Below, piece after piece: positions 8,515 to 15,052 of a stretch of DNA of 64,000 bases. The stretch lies in contig JAFXLD010000028.1 of NCBI GenBank assembly GCA_017531385.1, positions 1 to 64,000 on the forward strand, read 5' to 3'. Position 1 is the first letter of the stretch; each line of letters starts with the position of its first letter. Below the pieces are notes generated by a model. That model ran no database searches and was not told where the DNA came from. It worked only from the letters and a program-made list of their open reading frames with translations. This DNA comes from Clostridia bacterium (GTDB lineage Bacteria; Bacillota; Clostridia; Oscillospirales; Acutalibacteraceae). Both the position numbers and the translations under genes were made by a program.

Positions 8515-9972
8515 ATGAAAAAAGCATTGAGCTTATTTCTTGCAATTATCATCACAATGTCATCCATGGCAGTTCTTTCCGTGTCCGGATTTGCAAAGAA
8601 TAATGTTGCAATCCACGCAGAAGATGCACTTCACACGGAAGGCTATAAAATTGTAAATGCCAAGGGTGAAGATGTTTTTCTTAAGGGCTTGAATCTTGGC
8701 GGTTGGCTGATTATGGAAGACTGGTTTACACCTGTTGCAAACGATGCTACAGGTGATGTTTATACCTATGAAGTTCTCGAAGAACGTTTCGGAACAGAAA
8801 AAACATACGAGCTTCTTAACATCTATCAGGACAACTGGATCGTTGAAACAGATTTCAAGAACATTGCAGATATGGGCTTCAACTGTGTAAGAATCCCGTT
8901 CTGGTACAGAAATTTCCAGTCTGATACAGAAGGCACATGGATTCTGGACGATAAGGGAGAAATCGATCTTTCAAGACTTGAATGGGCAGTTGAAATGTGT
9001 CGCAAGTACGGTCTTTATGCAATTCTTGACCTGCATGCAGCAAACGGTGTTCAGGGTTATGCGGACCATGCAGGACACAAGAACAGCTACCATTTCTTTG
9101 ATCAGAACGAAAAAGGCGAATGGTACAGAGCACAGGCAGTCGAACTCTGGAGAGTTATTGCAGAACGTTTTGCAGGTGATCCCGCAATTGCGATGTTTGA
9201 CCTTCTGAACGAACCGATGTGTGATGTTCCCATGGCAAAGAGAATCCATTCTTACATCTGGGAATACTATGACATGGCATACGATGCAATCAGAAAAGAA
9301 GACCCCGATCGTATGATAACAATGATCGGCACATGGAGCGTTGACAAGTTGCCTGATCCCGATGAATACGGCTGGGAAAATGTTGTATATCAGTATCATC
9401 AGTATGACAAGAAAGAATCTGACTACACAACAAGAATTGCTAACGGCTGGGCTTGTTTTTATAATGTACCCCAGTATGCAGGTGAATTCCATCCCGTAGG
9501 AGATAAGGTAACTCTTGACTTTGCAATTGATGCATATGATTCAAACGATATTGTATGGACACTCTGGACATACAAAGGCTATAACAGCTGGGCTGCATGG
9601 GCTGACTGGTTCTGTTACGGTAGCACATCGGATGAATATATTGTTGATCTTCACAATGACAGCTATGAAACTATAGCTTCAAAATGGGGCAAAGTGATGC
9701 AGACCAACAGCGGAACTTTCTATGAAGGTCAGCTTTTCAAGGTTGCAAAGAAGTATCTTCCTGCTGCAAAAGTCGATGTTGTTCCGTTCAACACTCAGGA
9801 AGATATTGACAACTATGTTGCAGGTAAAATTTACAAAGGAAGTTACAACGGCAATAATGTTTGCGGAACATGTAATTTCTTTGCAAATCTCAGAAATGTT
9901 CCTCTTCTCGGAGCTTTCTTCCGCTGGATTCATTCACTTATCCACTCCATTTCAACAGGCAAAAACATATAA
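8515..9972 (+). CDS. Secreted GH5 glycoside hydrolase (beta-glucanase-like)
   Basis: 485 residues with a signal peptide (about 1-28, ending SVSGFA). The catalytic domain carries GH5 landmarks: LNLGGWLIMEDWFTP (as in the exo-beta-1,3-glucanase-type branch), NCVRIPFW, DLHAANG, acid/base Glu in LLNEPM (about residue 233), and nucleophile Glu in YAGEFHP (about residue 324). It should cleave beta-glucans outside the cell; exact linkage is uncertain. There is no dockerin or carbohydrate-binding module. Instead, after a short CGTC-containing linker, it ends in a hydrophobic helix (LLGAFFRWIHSLIHSI) like the tails of other secreted proteins here. Monocistronic. Confidence 0.88.
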   Translation: MKKALSLFLAIIITMSSMAVLSVSGFAKNNVAIHAEDALHTEGYKIVNAKGEDVFLKGLNLGGWLIMEDWFTPVANDATGDVYTYEVLEERFGTEKTYELLNIYQDNWIVETDFKNIADMGFNCVRIPFWYRNFQSDTEGTWILDDKGEIDLSRLEWAVEMCRKYGLYAILDLHAANGVQGYADHAGHKNSYHFFDQNEKGEWYRAQAVELWRVIAERFAGDPAIAMFDLLNEPMCDVPMAKRIHSYIWEYYDMAYDAIRKEDPDRMITMIGTWSVDKLPDPDEYGWENVVYQYHQYDKKESDYTTRIANGWACFYNVPQYAGEFHPVGDKVTLDFAIDAYDSNDIVWTLWTYKGYNSWAAWADWFCYGSTSDEYIVDLHNDSYETIASKWGKVMQTNSGTFYEGQLFKVAKKYLPAAKVDVVPFNTQEDIDNYVAGKIYKGSYNGNNVCGTCNFFANLRNVPLLGAFFRWIHSLIHSISTGKNI

Positions 9973-9980
9973 AAAAATCA

Positions 9981-10012
9981 AGCAGGTGCTTCAAATACGG
10001 CACCTGCTTTTC
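9981..10012. terminator. Bidirectional terminator between GH5 and the holin operon
   Basis: AGCAGGTGC and GCACCTGCT pair around a 10-base loop (9981-10008). T residues follow on the plus strand, and an A-rich run lies upstream, so it can serve both convergent units. Confidence 0.8.
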
Positions 10013-10014
10013 AG

Positions 10015-10263
10015 TTATTTTTTACTTATTTGTTTTACAATCTGATTACCGTAAACTGCAGCACCGGTGACAAGCACACCCTGTATTGCTGATTGAACAT
10101 TCCATTCTCCCAATGCCATTGCTCCGACGATTCCGAATGGCAAAAGAATCAAAGGTATGTATTTATCGGGAATAAACTGTATATTTTTTATTATATACCC
10201 GATAATTATAAGCACGGGTATAAGTATAAGTGCGTTTTCGGTCACATAAGTTATTAAATCCAT
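10015..10263 (-). CDS. Phage holin-like protein
   Basis: 82 residues with two or three hydrophobic segments (ALILIPVLIIIGYIIKNI; YIPLILLPFGIVGAMALG; a third around IQGVLVTGAAVYG) and a basic end (QISKK). Size, topology and position after a lysozyme gene match phage holins of the Hol44/superfamily V type, which open the membrane for the endolysin. ATG follows GAAAGGAG. It is the last gene of the phage-derived operon. Confidence 0.8.
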   Translation of the reverse strand: MDLITYVTENALILIPVLIIIGYIIKNIQFIPDKYIPLILLPFGIVGAMALGEWNVQSAIQGVLVTGAAVYGNQIVKQISKK

Positions 10264-10273
10264 ATTGCTCCTT

Positions 10274-10546
10274 TCAGCTTATTGCAGAAAATACAAGAGA
10301 AAACACTCCTGATATGGCTGCACCTGCAATTGCCCATAAGAATTTATCATAAAATTTAAGAGGTCGGTTTTTCACCTTTTCCATTTCGCTCTGAACTTTG
10401 TTCAGGTCTTCCCTCATATGTTTCACTTCGACAACCATATCGGAAACAGACTGAGTCAGCTTTTCAATGGAATCAATACGGTGATGTGCAGATTTCACGC
10501 TTGACTCAACAGATGTAAGCCGTTCCCATACTTCTTTTTCATCCAT
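10274..10546 (-). CDS. XhlA-like coiled-coil membrane protein
   Basis: 90 residues from ATG 10546, one base after the lysozyme stop (an in-frame TTG at 10555 is the alternative). A long heptad-rich stretch (VWERLTSVESSVKSAHHR onward to EKVKNRP) precedes one C-terminal membrane helix (LWAIAGAAISGVFSLVFSAI). This is the layout of hemolysin XhlA-type proteins, which work with holins in PBSX-like lysis cassettes. The role is inferred from layout and context. Confidence 0.7.
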   Translation of the reverse strand: MDEKEVWERLTSVESSVKSAHHRIDSIEKLTQSVSDMVVEVKHMREDLNKVQSEMEKVKNRPLKFYDKFLWAIAGAAISGVFSLVFSAIS

Positions 10547-10547
10547 A

Positions 10548-11324
10548 TCATTCAAGCCCTGCAGATATTCTTAAAGCAGATCTCGCATCTGCAGCAGTAA
10601 TCTGGCCGTCATTATTCACATCTGCATTTTTTTCTTGAGCAGGGTCAAGACTTTCAAGACCGGCCGATGCACGGAGAATTGTTCTTGCATCGGCTGCAGT
10701 TATTTCTCCGTCACCGTTTGCATCACCTTTTAAAAATGAAACATAACTTCTGTTGAAGTCAAATCTGCCGCTGATACCGTCAAAAGTTCCTGAGCTTGTA
10801 TACTGCCATATGTCGTATCTGCCCGTATATGTTACAGTACTGTTATACTGCGCAAGCCATTTTATTTTACTGTCATACCATAAATCAGTAAGATAGTTGT
10901 CAAACCAGTTTTTATTTGCATATGTACCGTATGTATATCCTGCCTGTTCAATTATGCTGCAGAATGTCTTTGCAATTTCAAGGACTTTTGTTTTTCCGAG
11001 CTCACTGATTCTCGGCTCTTCAAGGTCAAGAAAAACAGGCAGATCAAAATTCAGATCTTTTATGAGTCTGAGTGCATGAGCCGCCTCACTTTTTGCCTTT
11101 TCAACATCTGTTGCGTATGAATAAAGATAAACTCCGTATGGAATTGAATTATCTTCACAGCCTTTTACATTATTAAAGAACTGAACATCATCCTGACTTG
11201 TGTAATCACCGCCGAAACCGCAACGTAAAATCGCAAAATTAATTTTTCCTTTAATTTTTGACCAGTCAAGTTTTCCGTTTGCATAGGAAACATCAATGCC
11301 TGTTGCGACAACTTTTTTATCCAT
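10548..11324 (-). CDS. GH25 lysozyme (endolysin) with C-terminal dockerin repeats
   Basis: 258 residues. Residues 1-195 form a GH25 muramidase: GIDVSYANGKLDWSKIKG at the N-terminus, FLDLEEP carrying the catalytic acidic pair, and WQYTSSG near the end of the barrel. It would cut the glycan of peptidoglycan. Instead of the usual SH3 or LysM wall-binding domain, the C-terminal 60 residues are two calcium-loop repeats, GDANGDGEITAADARTILR and ADVNNDGQITAADARSALR, typical of dockerins. There is no signal peptide, so release should need the holin encoded downstream. The start overlaps the XkdX-like gene by 8 bases. A dockerin on a phage-type endolysin is unusual. Confidence 0.9.
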   Translation of the reverse strand: MDKKVVATGIDVSYANGKLDWSKIKGKINFAILRCGFGGDYTSQDDVQFFNNVKGCEDNSIPYGVYLYSYATDVEKAKSEAAHALRLIKDLNFDLPVFLDLEEPRISELGKTKVLEIAKTFCSIIEQAGYTYGTYANKNWFDNYLTDLWYDSKIKWLAQYNSTVTYTGRYDIWQYTSSGTFDGISGRFDFNRSYVSFLKGDANGDGEITAADARTILRASAGLESLDPAQEKNADVNNDGQITAADARSALRISAGLE

Positions 11325-11448
11325 TCTGATCTCCTTTCAAAATAGTCTCATATTCTGTCTTTGATATTGCTTGTGAAGAAAGCAATACATCAAGATGTAC
11401 CTTTTTATAAATACCCTTGCAATAATAATATTTTATTTTCTCATACAT
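11317..11448 (-). CDS. XkdX-like small phage protein
   Basis: A 43-residue frame from ATG 11448 to TAA 11317, overlapping the preceding and following genes by 8 bases each. The product begins MYEKIKYYYCKGIYKKV and ends ISKTEYETILKGDQNG. A YYxxGxY core and a terminal ISKTEYETI-like turn are hallmarks of the XkdX family, small proteins found next to tail-fibre genes in PBSX and related phages. Function unknown. A ribosome-site-bearing stretch (GAAAGGAG) at its 3' end serves the lysozyme gene. Confidence 0.75.
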   Translation of the reverse strand: MYEKIKYYYCKGIYKKVHLDVLLSSQAISKTEYETILKGDQNG

Positions 11449-11701
11449 CTGCATATTCCTCCCCTGTCAGAATCTGAAAAAGCAACGCTGCATTTTCTTT
11501 TTCGAGCTCTGCGATGCGTTCGTCTTTTGACTGTTCCGAAATATCATCATTTGGTATATCTGCAATTTCTTCACAATAGTCAAGCTCTGAGTATTCTTCC
11601 TCTGAGATTTCGGTCAGAGAAGCATCTGTCAGCTCGGTTGTTGTTGCTATCAATACAACATTTCCGTTTTCATCGGTTTTTTTGTAGTATCTCATGAACA
11701 T
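11441..11701 (-). CDS. Small acidic phage-associated protein
   Basis: 86 residues from ATG 11701, which overlaps the previous stop as TAATG. The N-terminus is MFMRYYKKTDENGNVVLI, the middle is very acidic (EISEEEYSELDYCEEIAD), and the end is a short coiled coil (RIAELEKENAALLFQILTG). Short proteins ending in such coiled coils commonly follow tail-fibre genes in Clostridia prophages and may act in tail assembly; no firm family assignment is possible from sequence alone. Confidence 0.65.
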   Translation of the reverse strand: MFMRYYKKTDENGNVVLIATTTELTDASLTEISEEEYSELDYCEEIADIPNDDISEQSKDERIAELEKENAALLFQILTGEEYADV

Positions 11702-12216
11702 TACCCCCAAAAATAAAAATAATATCTGATTGAACCTCTCAGATATGCATAGGTACTTGTGAACGTAAAATTATTTCCGTTTACGGCACCACTGAAACTT
11801 CCGCCGACGGTCTGTATCTTGATTACCCCTGATGCGCTGGCAGATATACAACCTGACGGATTTGAAGAACCCAGGTTATTGGCTGTTCCAAGAATGTGCG
11901 GCTGTCCTGATACAGCTGATGCGATTTCCGATGAAGGATACGCAATAACAGCGTATGCTTTTGGGGTGAATCCGATTTCGGATAAGGGAATTGAGTAACT
12001 CTGTGTAGATGATGAGCCGATTGTTTTACTTATTTTTGTATGCTGAGTCATCCCCTGAGGTACACTCACAACAGCATTCTCATACTGCTTTACATTATGT
12101 GTCCCGTTGGTAGTGATTGTGGGACTGTTGCCCGATGGCAGAATATAGCCGTTTTTTACTTTATTTATCGCATCGTCAAGCTCTGCACCTGTATGGCTCA
12201 TATTGTATTCGCTCAT
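11701..12216 (-). CDS. Tail-fibre-like phage protein
   Basis: 171 residues. The N-terminus has the pattern MSHTGAELDDAINKVKNG, followed by PSGNSPTITTNGTHNV and YENAVVSVP, a module widespread in Clostridia prophage tail or fibre proteins. The C-terminal part is rich in Ser, Gly and Thr and ends in aromatic beta strands (YYFYFWG), as expected for a receptor-binding tip. Overlaps the preceding gene by 4 bases and the next by TAATG. Confidence 0.7.
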   Translation of the reverse strand: MSEYNMSHTGAELDDAINKVKNGYILPSGNSPTITTNGTHNVKQYENAVVSVPQGMTQHTKISKTIGSSSTQSYSIPLSEIGFTPKAYAVIAYPSSEIASAVSGQPHILGTANNLGSSNPSGCISASASGVIKIQTVGGSFSGAVNGNNFTFTSTYAYLRGSIRYYFYFWG

Positions 12217-12668
12217 GAAAGCACCTCCGTAACAAAATTGTTTATATCATTACCTGAATAAGCACTTTTATATGAAGAGTCCGTACCACTGCCGTCACAT
12301 TTTGCAAGAACATAGGCACCGTTTGAATCTCTTACAGCTTCCGAAGAGGAAGTGTAAAGCTGACAGCAATCATTCCATACACCGTCTTTGTTTCTGACAT
12401 AAACGCTGATACGGTAATCACCGTCTGTCTGAAGCTCTGATGATTCGATATCAAACGAAAACGAACTGACAGGCGTGCTGAGAGTCACAATTCCGTTTGA
12501 AGCTGAAGCATCGTCTGACAATAAATCATATCCTACACTTCTTCCGTATGGCTGTCCCTGTTTTGTGGCTCTTGCTTCATAGGCATACACAGACTCATCA
12601 GAATGCACGGTAACCGTTGCTTTGAAATGAGTGCTTATTCTGTTTCTGTCAATTGATATTGTCAGCAT
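12213..12668 (-). CDS. Phage structural protein, Ig-like (unassigned)
   Basis: 151 residues, beta-rich, no signal peptide or membrane segment. Segments such as SVYAYEARATKQGQPYG and YRISVYVRNKDGVWND have the look of one fibronectin/Ig-like fold; the VRNKDGVWN phrase recurs as VRDDVWNES in the preceding gene, suggesting related domains. The family is not recognised. Position between fibre-like genes suggests a virion or tailocin tip part. Confidence 0.65.
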   Translation of the reverse strand: MLTISIDRNRISTHFKATVTVHSDESVYAYEARATKQGQPYGRSVGYDLLSDDASASNGIVTLSTPVSSFSFDIESSELQTDGDYRISVYVRNKDGVWNDCCQLYTSSSEAVRDSNGAYVLAKCDGSGTDSSYKSAYSGNDINNFVTEVLS

Positions 12669-12670
12669 TC

Positions 12671-13381
12671 TTATGCACTCCAGTTGCCGCTTTCGGCACT
12701 TCTGACAAACACTTTCAGAAGTTTTACACCGTCACCGGGTGACACAGCGGCAATGTCAGCAGCCTGGATTATGCAATAATTCATAAACTCACAGTCACAC
12801 AATATGTTCTCAAATTCCATATAACCCTCAAATTCTTTTGTCAACAAAGAGTCATCATCCTTGAACATAAATGAGCCGTTTGTTGCAGGAATTGAAATAT
12901 TTGTCGCATCATCATGTCTTGCATTTATATCTTTTACAATCATGATTTTTGCCGCATCAATATTCTCATCAAATCCGAAATTGCCTCCTGCACTGTTTTT
13001 TCCTTCTACAAGGGACACTTTTCCGTCTACCATACGGAAGTTTACAGAGGGGAGTTTTGTATAAAGGGTAATTGTATCCGATGCTGTTACAGATTCATTC
13101 CACACATCGTCCCTGACTCTGACATAAACAGTCTTTATGCCGTCATATGTGGGTAAAGTAATATTTTTTGATTCCTGGAATGTTTCCCATACTGCATCTT
13201 CTTCTGCAGGAGCTGTTGCCGTACCCCAGATTTTCATCTGATAGTCTGTAAGATCTGCATCACTACAGGTAATTGTGAGCACTGCTGATGTTGATGTTGT
13301 GCTTTCTTCATCACCGTTTATTTTTACACTTACCCCAGAGGGACCTATTGTATCAAGAGTTAAATTAAAATAATTTGCCAT
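12671..13381 (-). CDS. Phage structural protein with Ig-like domain (unassigned)
   Basis: 236 residues. The first about 110 residues form an Ig-like unit (ISO: GPSGVSVKINGDEES, VLTITCSDADLTDYQMKIW, IKTVYVRVRDDVWNES). The second half (from VNFRMVDGKVSLVEG) resembles a baseplate or tail appendage domain but is not recognised. Start ATG 13381 overlaps the previous stop as TAATG. It has no secretion signal, in keeping with a particle component released by lysis. Confidence 0.65.
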   Translation of the reverse strand: MANYFNLTLDTIGPSGVSVKINGDEESTTSTSAVLTITCSDADLTDYQMKIWGTATAPAEEDAVWETFQESKNITLPTYDGIKTVYVRVRDDVWNESVTASDTITLYTKLPSVNFRMVDGKVSLVEGKNSAGGNFGFDENIDAAKIMIVKDINARHDDATNISIPATNGSFMFKDDDSLLTKEFEGYMEFENILCDCEFMNYCIIQAADIAAVSPGDGVKLLKVFVRSAESGNWSA

Positions 13382-13530
13382 TATAAATCTCCTTTTTCTT
13401 CTGTATTTTCAATTGCGAGGTACACATAAGGTTTTTTTCTCGCATTTCTGTCGTATATAACACTTTTGTTTTTTGATATTATCTGTGTTACCTCAAGAGG
13501 ATAATACTCTTTGCCTTTGTGCAGAAACAT
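13381..13530 (-). CDS. Small phage-operon protein (49 aa)
   Basis: A 49-residue frame from ATG 13530 to TAA 13381. It begins MFLHKGKEYYPLEVTQII, has a basic centre (YDRNARKKPYVYLAIE) and ends EKGDL. Both ends overlap neighbours as TAATG, and an AAAGGAG site for the next gene lies inside its 3' end. The perfect packing supports real coding. No family recognised. Confidence 0.6.
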   Translation of the reverse strand: MFLHKGKEYYPLEVTQIISKNKSVIYDRNARKKPYVYLAIENTEEKGDL

Positions 13531-13787
13531 TATGACCCCTCCTCAATGAAATACAGCGATTTTTCTTTTTTTTCGTCTGCTGAAAGTGCATTATATTGAG
13601 CTCTTGTTCCGAACCACCAATCAGGAAGCTCAAAAACCTGCGTCTTTCCGTTATCGTATGTAACTGTCAACAGATTTTCATGCTGTTCAATGCTTTTTAT
13701 ACCGTTTCCTCTGGGGCCTGTGGGATAAGTAGCCGCATTGACCTGTGGAGTCTGTATCTGAGCATACACACAATTACAATCACTCAT
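13530..13787 (-). CDS. Short tail-fibre-like protein
   Basis: 85 residues: a GPRGNGIKSIEQ segment, then LLTVTYDNGKTQVFELP, and a C-terminal TRAQYNALSADEKKEKSLYFI. These phrases are typical of short phage fibre or collar-like proteins of Clostridia, in which GPxG-type turns and a terminal YNALS..LYFI(V)E unit recur. Overlaps the preceding gene by ATGA and the next by TAATG. Confidence 0.65.
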   Translation of the reverse strand: MSDCNCVYAQIQTPQVNAATYPTGPRGNGIKSIEQHENLLTVTYDNGKTQVFELPDWWFGTRAQYNALSADEKKEKSLYFIEEGS

Positions 13788-14110
13788 TTTTCAAGCCTCC
13801 TTAAAACAAAAAGCTGATTAAGAGGACGGAACCGTTCATCAAGAGCAGGCAGGATTACCGTTCTTTCAGAATTACCGTTAATTATACCGACTTCAAAAAT
13901 ATATTCTCCCACGGGAATTTCAACGGGAAAACTGAAATATTCCGTTTCGGACTCATGAAAATGTACATTTTCAAACGGTTCAGCGGGCTTTGAAATGATC
14001 ATATAATATCTGCAGGAATCGGGCAGTTCATATTTTTCGCCGTTTTCCGTATGCCTGAGAACAAAATTCAATTTATTATGTTCCGGAATTATAAGCCTGT
14101 TCAGAATCAT
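13784..14110 (-). CDS. Hypothetical phage-operon protein (108 aa)
   Basis: 108 residues, beta-strand-rich (KLNFVLRHTENGEKYELPDS, VGEYIFEVGIINGNSE), no membrane segment or signal peptide. Many such proteins in Clostridia prophages precede fibre genes. Family not recognised. It overlaps both neighbours by 4 bases (ATGA). Confidence 0.6.
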   Translation of the reverse strand: MILNRLIIPEHNKLNFVLRHTENGEKYELPDSCRYYMIISKPAEPFENVHFHESETEYFSFPVEIPVGEYIFEVGIINGNSERTVILPALDERFRPLNQLFVLRRLEK

Positions 14111-14349
14111 GCAGCATCCTCCTCTGATTTTTCTTCTTTGTAATAATTTTTAAGTTTTTCGGACACAATCTTCATGTCACGGATTTCCTCATAAAGCATC
14201 TCAAGCTTTCTGCTCAGTGAATAAACTTCATAAGAATCGTTCTTTACTTCTGCGTCCTTTATCTGTTTTCTGACAGAAACAACTATCTGCTGTATTTTTT
14301 TGATTGATTCATCATAATCAAGTGCGAGTTCATATAATGATTTACTCAT
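14107..14349 (-). CDS. Small coiled-coil protein (80 aa)
   Basis: 80 residues from ATG 14349, coupled to the upstream stop by ATGA. It is nearly all helical with heptads (IQQIVVSVRKQIKDAEV, LSRKLEMLYEEIRDMKIV) and highly charged. It might be a partner of the sigma-like protein encoded just before it or a small structural factor; no family assigned. Confidence 0.6.
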   Translation of the reverse strand: MSKSLYELALDYDESIKKIQQIVVSVRKQIKDAEVKNDSYEVYSLSRKLEMLYEEIRDMKIVSEKLKNYYKEEKSEEDAA

Positions 14350-14744
14350 GACACAAGCTCCTTTCCGTCCGTACATCTGATAATTTTGAAATGAAAATCC
14401 TTCGGGACAGGTTGTCTGCCGTCAAGAAGCTCATCATAAAGAACAACATATTTCATGCTGTTATAGATTTTATTTTTTGCTCTTTCAATTGTTCTTCTGA
14501 CTGTTTCACGAGGCAACCCGTAATCTGCAGAAATCCTGTTGAGCGAAAAACCTCTGAACCAGTAAAGTTTTACCAGAAGCTGTTCATTCTGTGAAAGTTC
14601 ATTTGCAATCACAGCACCGAGCACGTCTTTCTGCGAATGTTTTCCTGCTTCATACAGACAGGACGCACATTCATTGTCAATCATACGAAGCTCATTCTGC
14701 TCTTTGCCGATACTGTCAATCGGTCCGTATGATTTTTTATTCAT
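14346..14744 (-). CDS. Sigma-70 region 4-like regulator of the phage operon
   Basis: 132 residues from ATG 14744 (AAGGAG 9 bases upstream; the frame stays open to 14813 but without a ribosome site). The C-terminal half has a region-4-like helix-turn-helix: LVKLYWFRGFSLNRISADYG followed by LPRETVRRTIERAKNKIY. Region 2 is absent, so it is not a complete sigma factor; it resembles phage late regulators or the sigma-like proteins of Clostridia prophages. It is the first gene of a 13-gene overlapping operon and sits directly behind the LexA-like operators. Confidence 0.7.
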   Translation of the reverse strand: MNKKSYGPIDSIGKEQNELRMIDNECASCLYEAGKHSQKDVLGAVIANELSQNEQLLVKLYWFRGFSLNRISADYGLPRETVRRTIERAKNKIYNSMKYVVLYDELLDGRQPVPKDFHFKIIRCTDGKELVS

Positions 14745-14766
14745 TTTAATCATCTCCTTTTCATTC

Positions 14767-14801
14767 TGCATGAATACGGAAGGCATTTTTGTATTCATGC
14801 A
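14767..14801 (-). promoter_or_regulatory. Leader hairpin in the phage operon
   Basis: TGCATGAATAC (14767-14777) and GTATTCATGCA (14791-14801) form a perfect 11-bp stem with a 13-base loop, between the promoter and the first ribosome site. There is no T run after it. It may be a second operator or an RNA control element. Confidence 0.5.
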
Positions 14802-14811
14802 TGAAAGAAAC

Positions 14812-14864
14812 AAACATTTGTTCTTACCATTGTCAAGTATAAGAACATTTGTGCGTCATGTCAA
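14812..14864 (-). promoter_or_regulatory. Phage operon promoter with two LexA-box-like operators
   Basis: On the minus strand: TTGACA (14864-14859), 17 bases, TATACT (14841-14836). GCACAAATGTTC (14854-14843) lies inside the spacer and GAACAAATGTTT (14823-14812) lies just past the start point. Each differs at one base from the Gram-positive LexA box GAAC-N4-GTTC. The layout predicts repression until DNA damage; alternatively a phage-type repressor uses the sites. Confidence 0.65.
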
Positions 14865-15052
14865 GGAGTTTATGCTTTTTTCTTTTTAATGTCCATGTAA
14901 ACGGACACAAAGCCCCTGCGACTGAATGCGGACGCATACGACCGGAGAATTTTCCTTTGTTTTTATTATTTTATTAATACTGAGTTCACATTTATATATA
15001 ATAATGTACATAATATTGCACTCTGCGAATATCAGATAAAGGAGTGGTATGT

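Noticed and set aside
8515..9972. GH5 enzyme as part of a cellulosome
   Set aside because: It carries no dockerin or binding module and ends in a hydrophobic tail instead.
10015..14864. Complete prophage
   Set aside because: No integrase, terminase, portal, capsid, tail tube, sheath or tape-measure gene, and no attachment-site repeats recognised around the operon.
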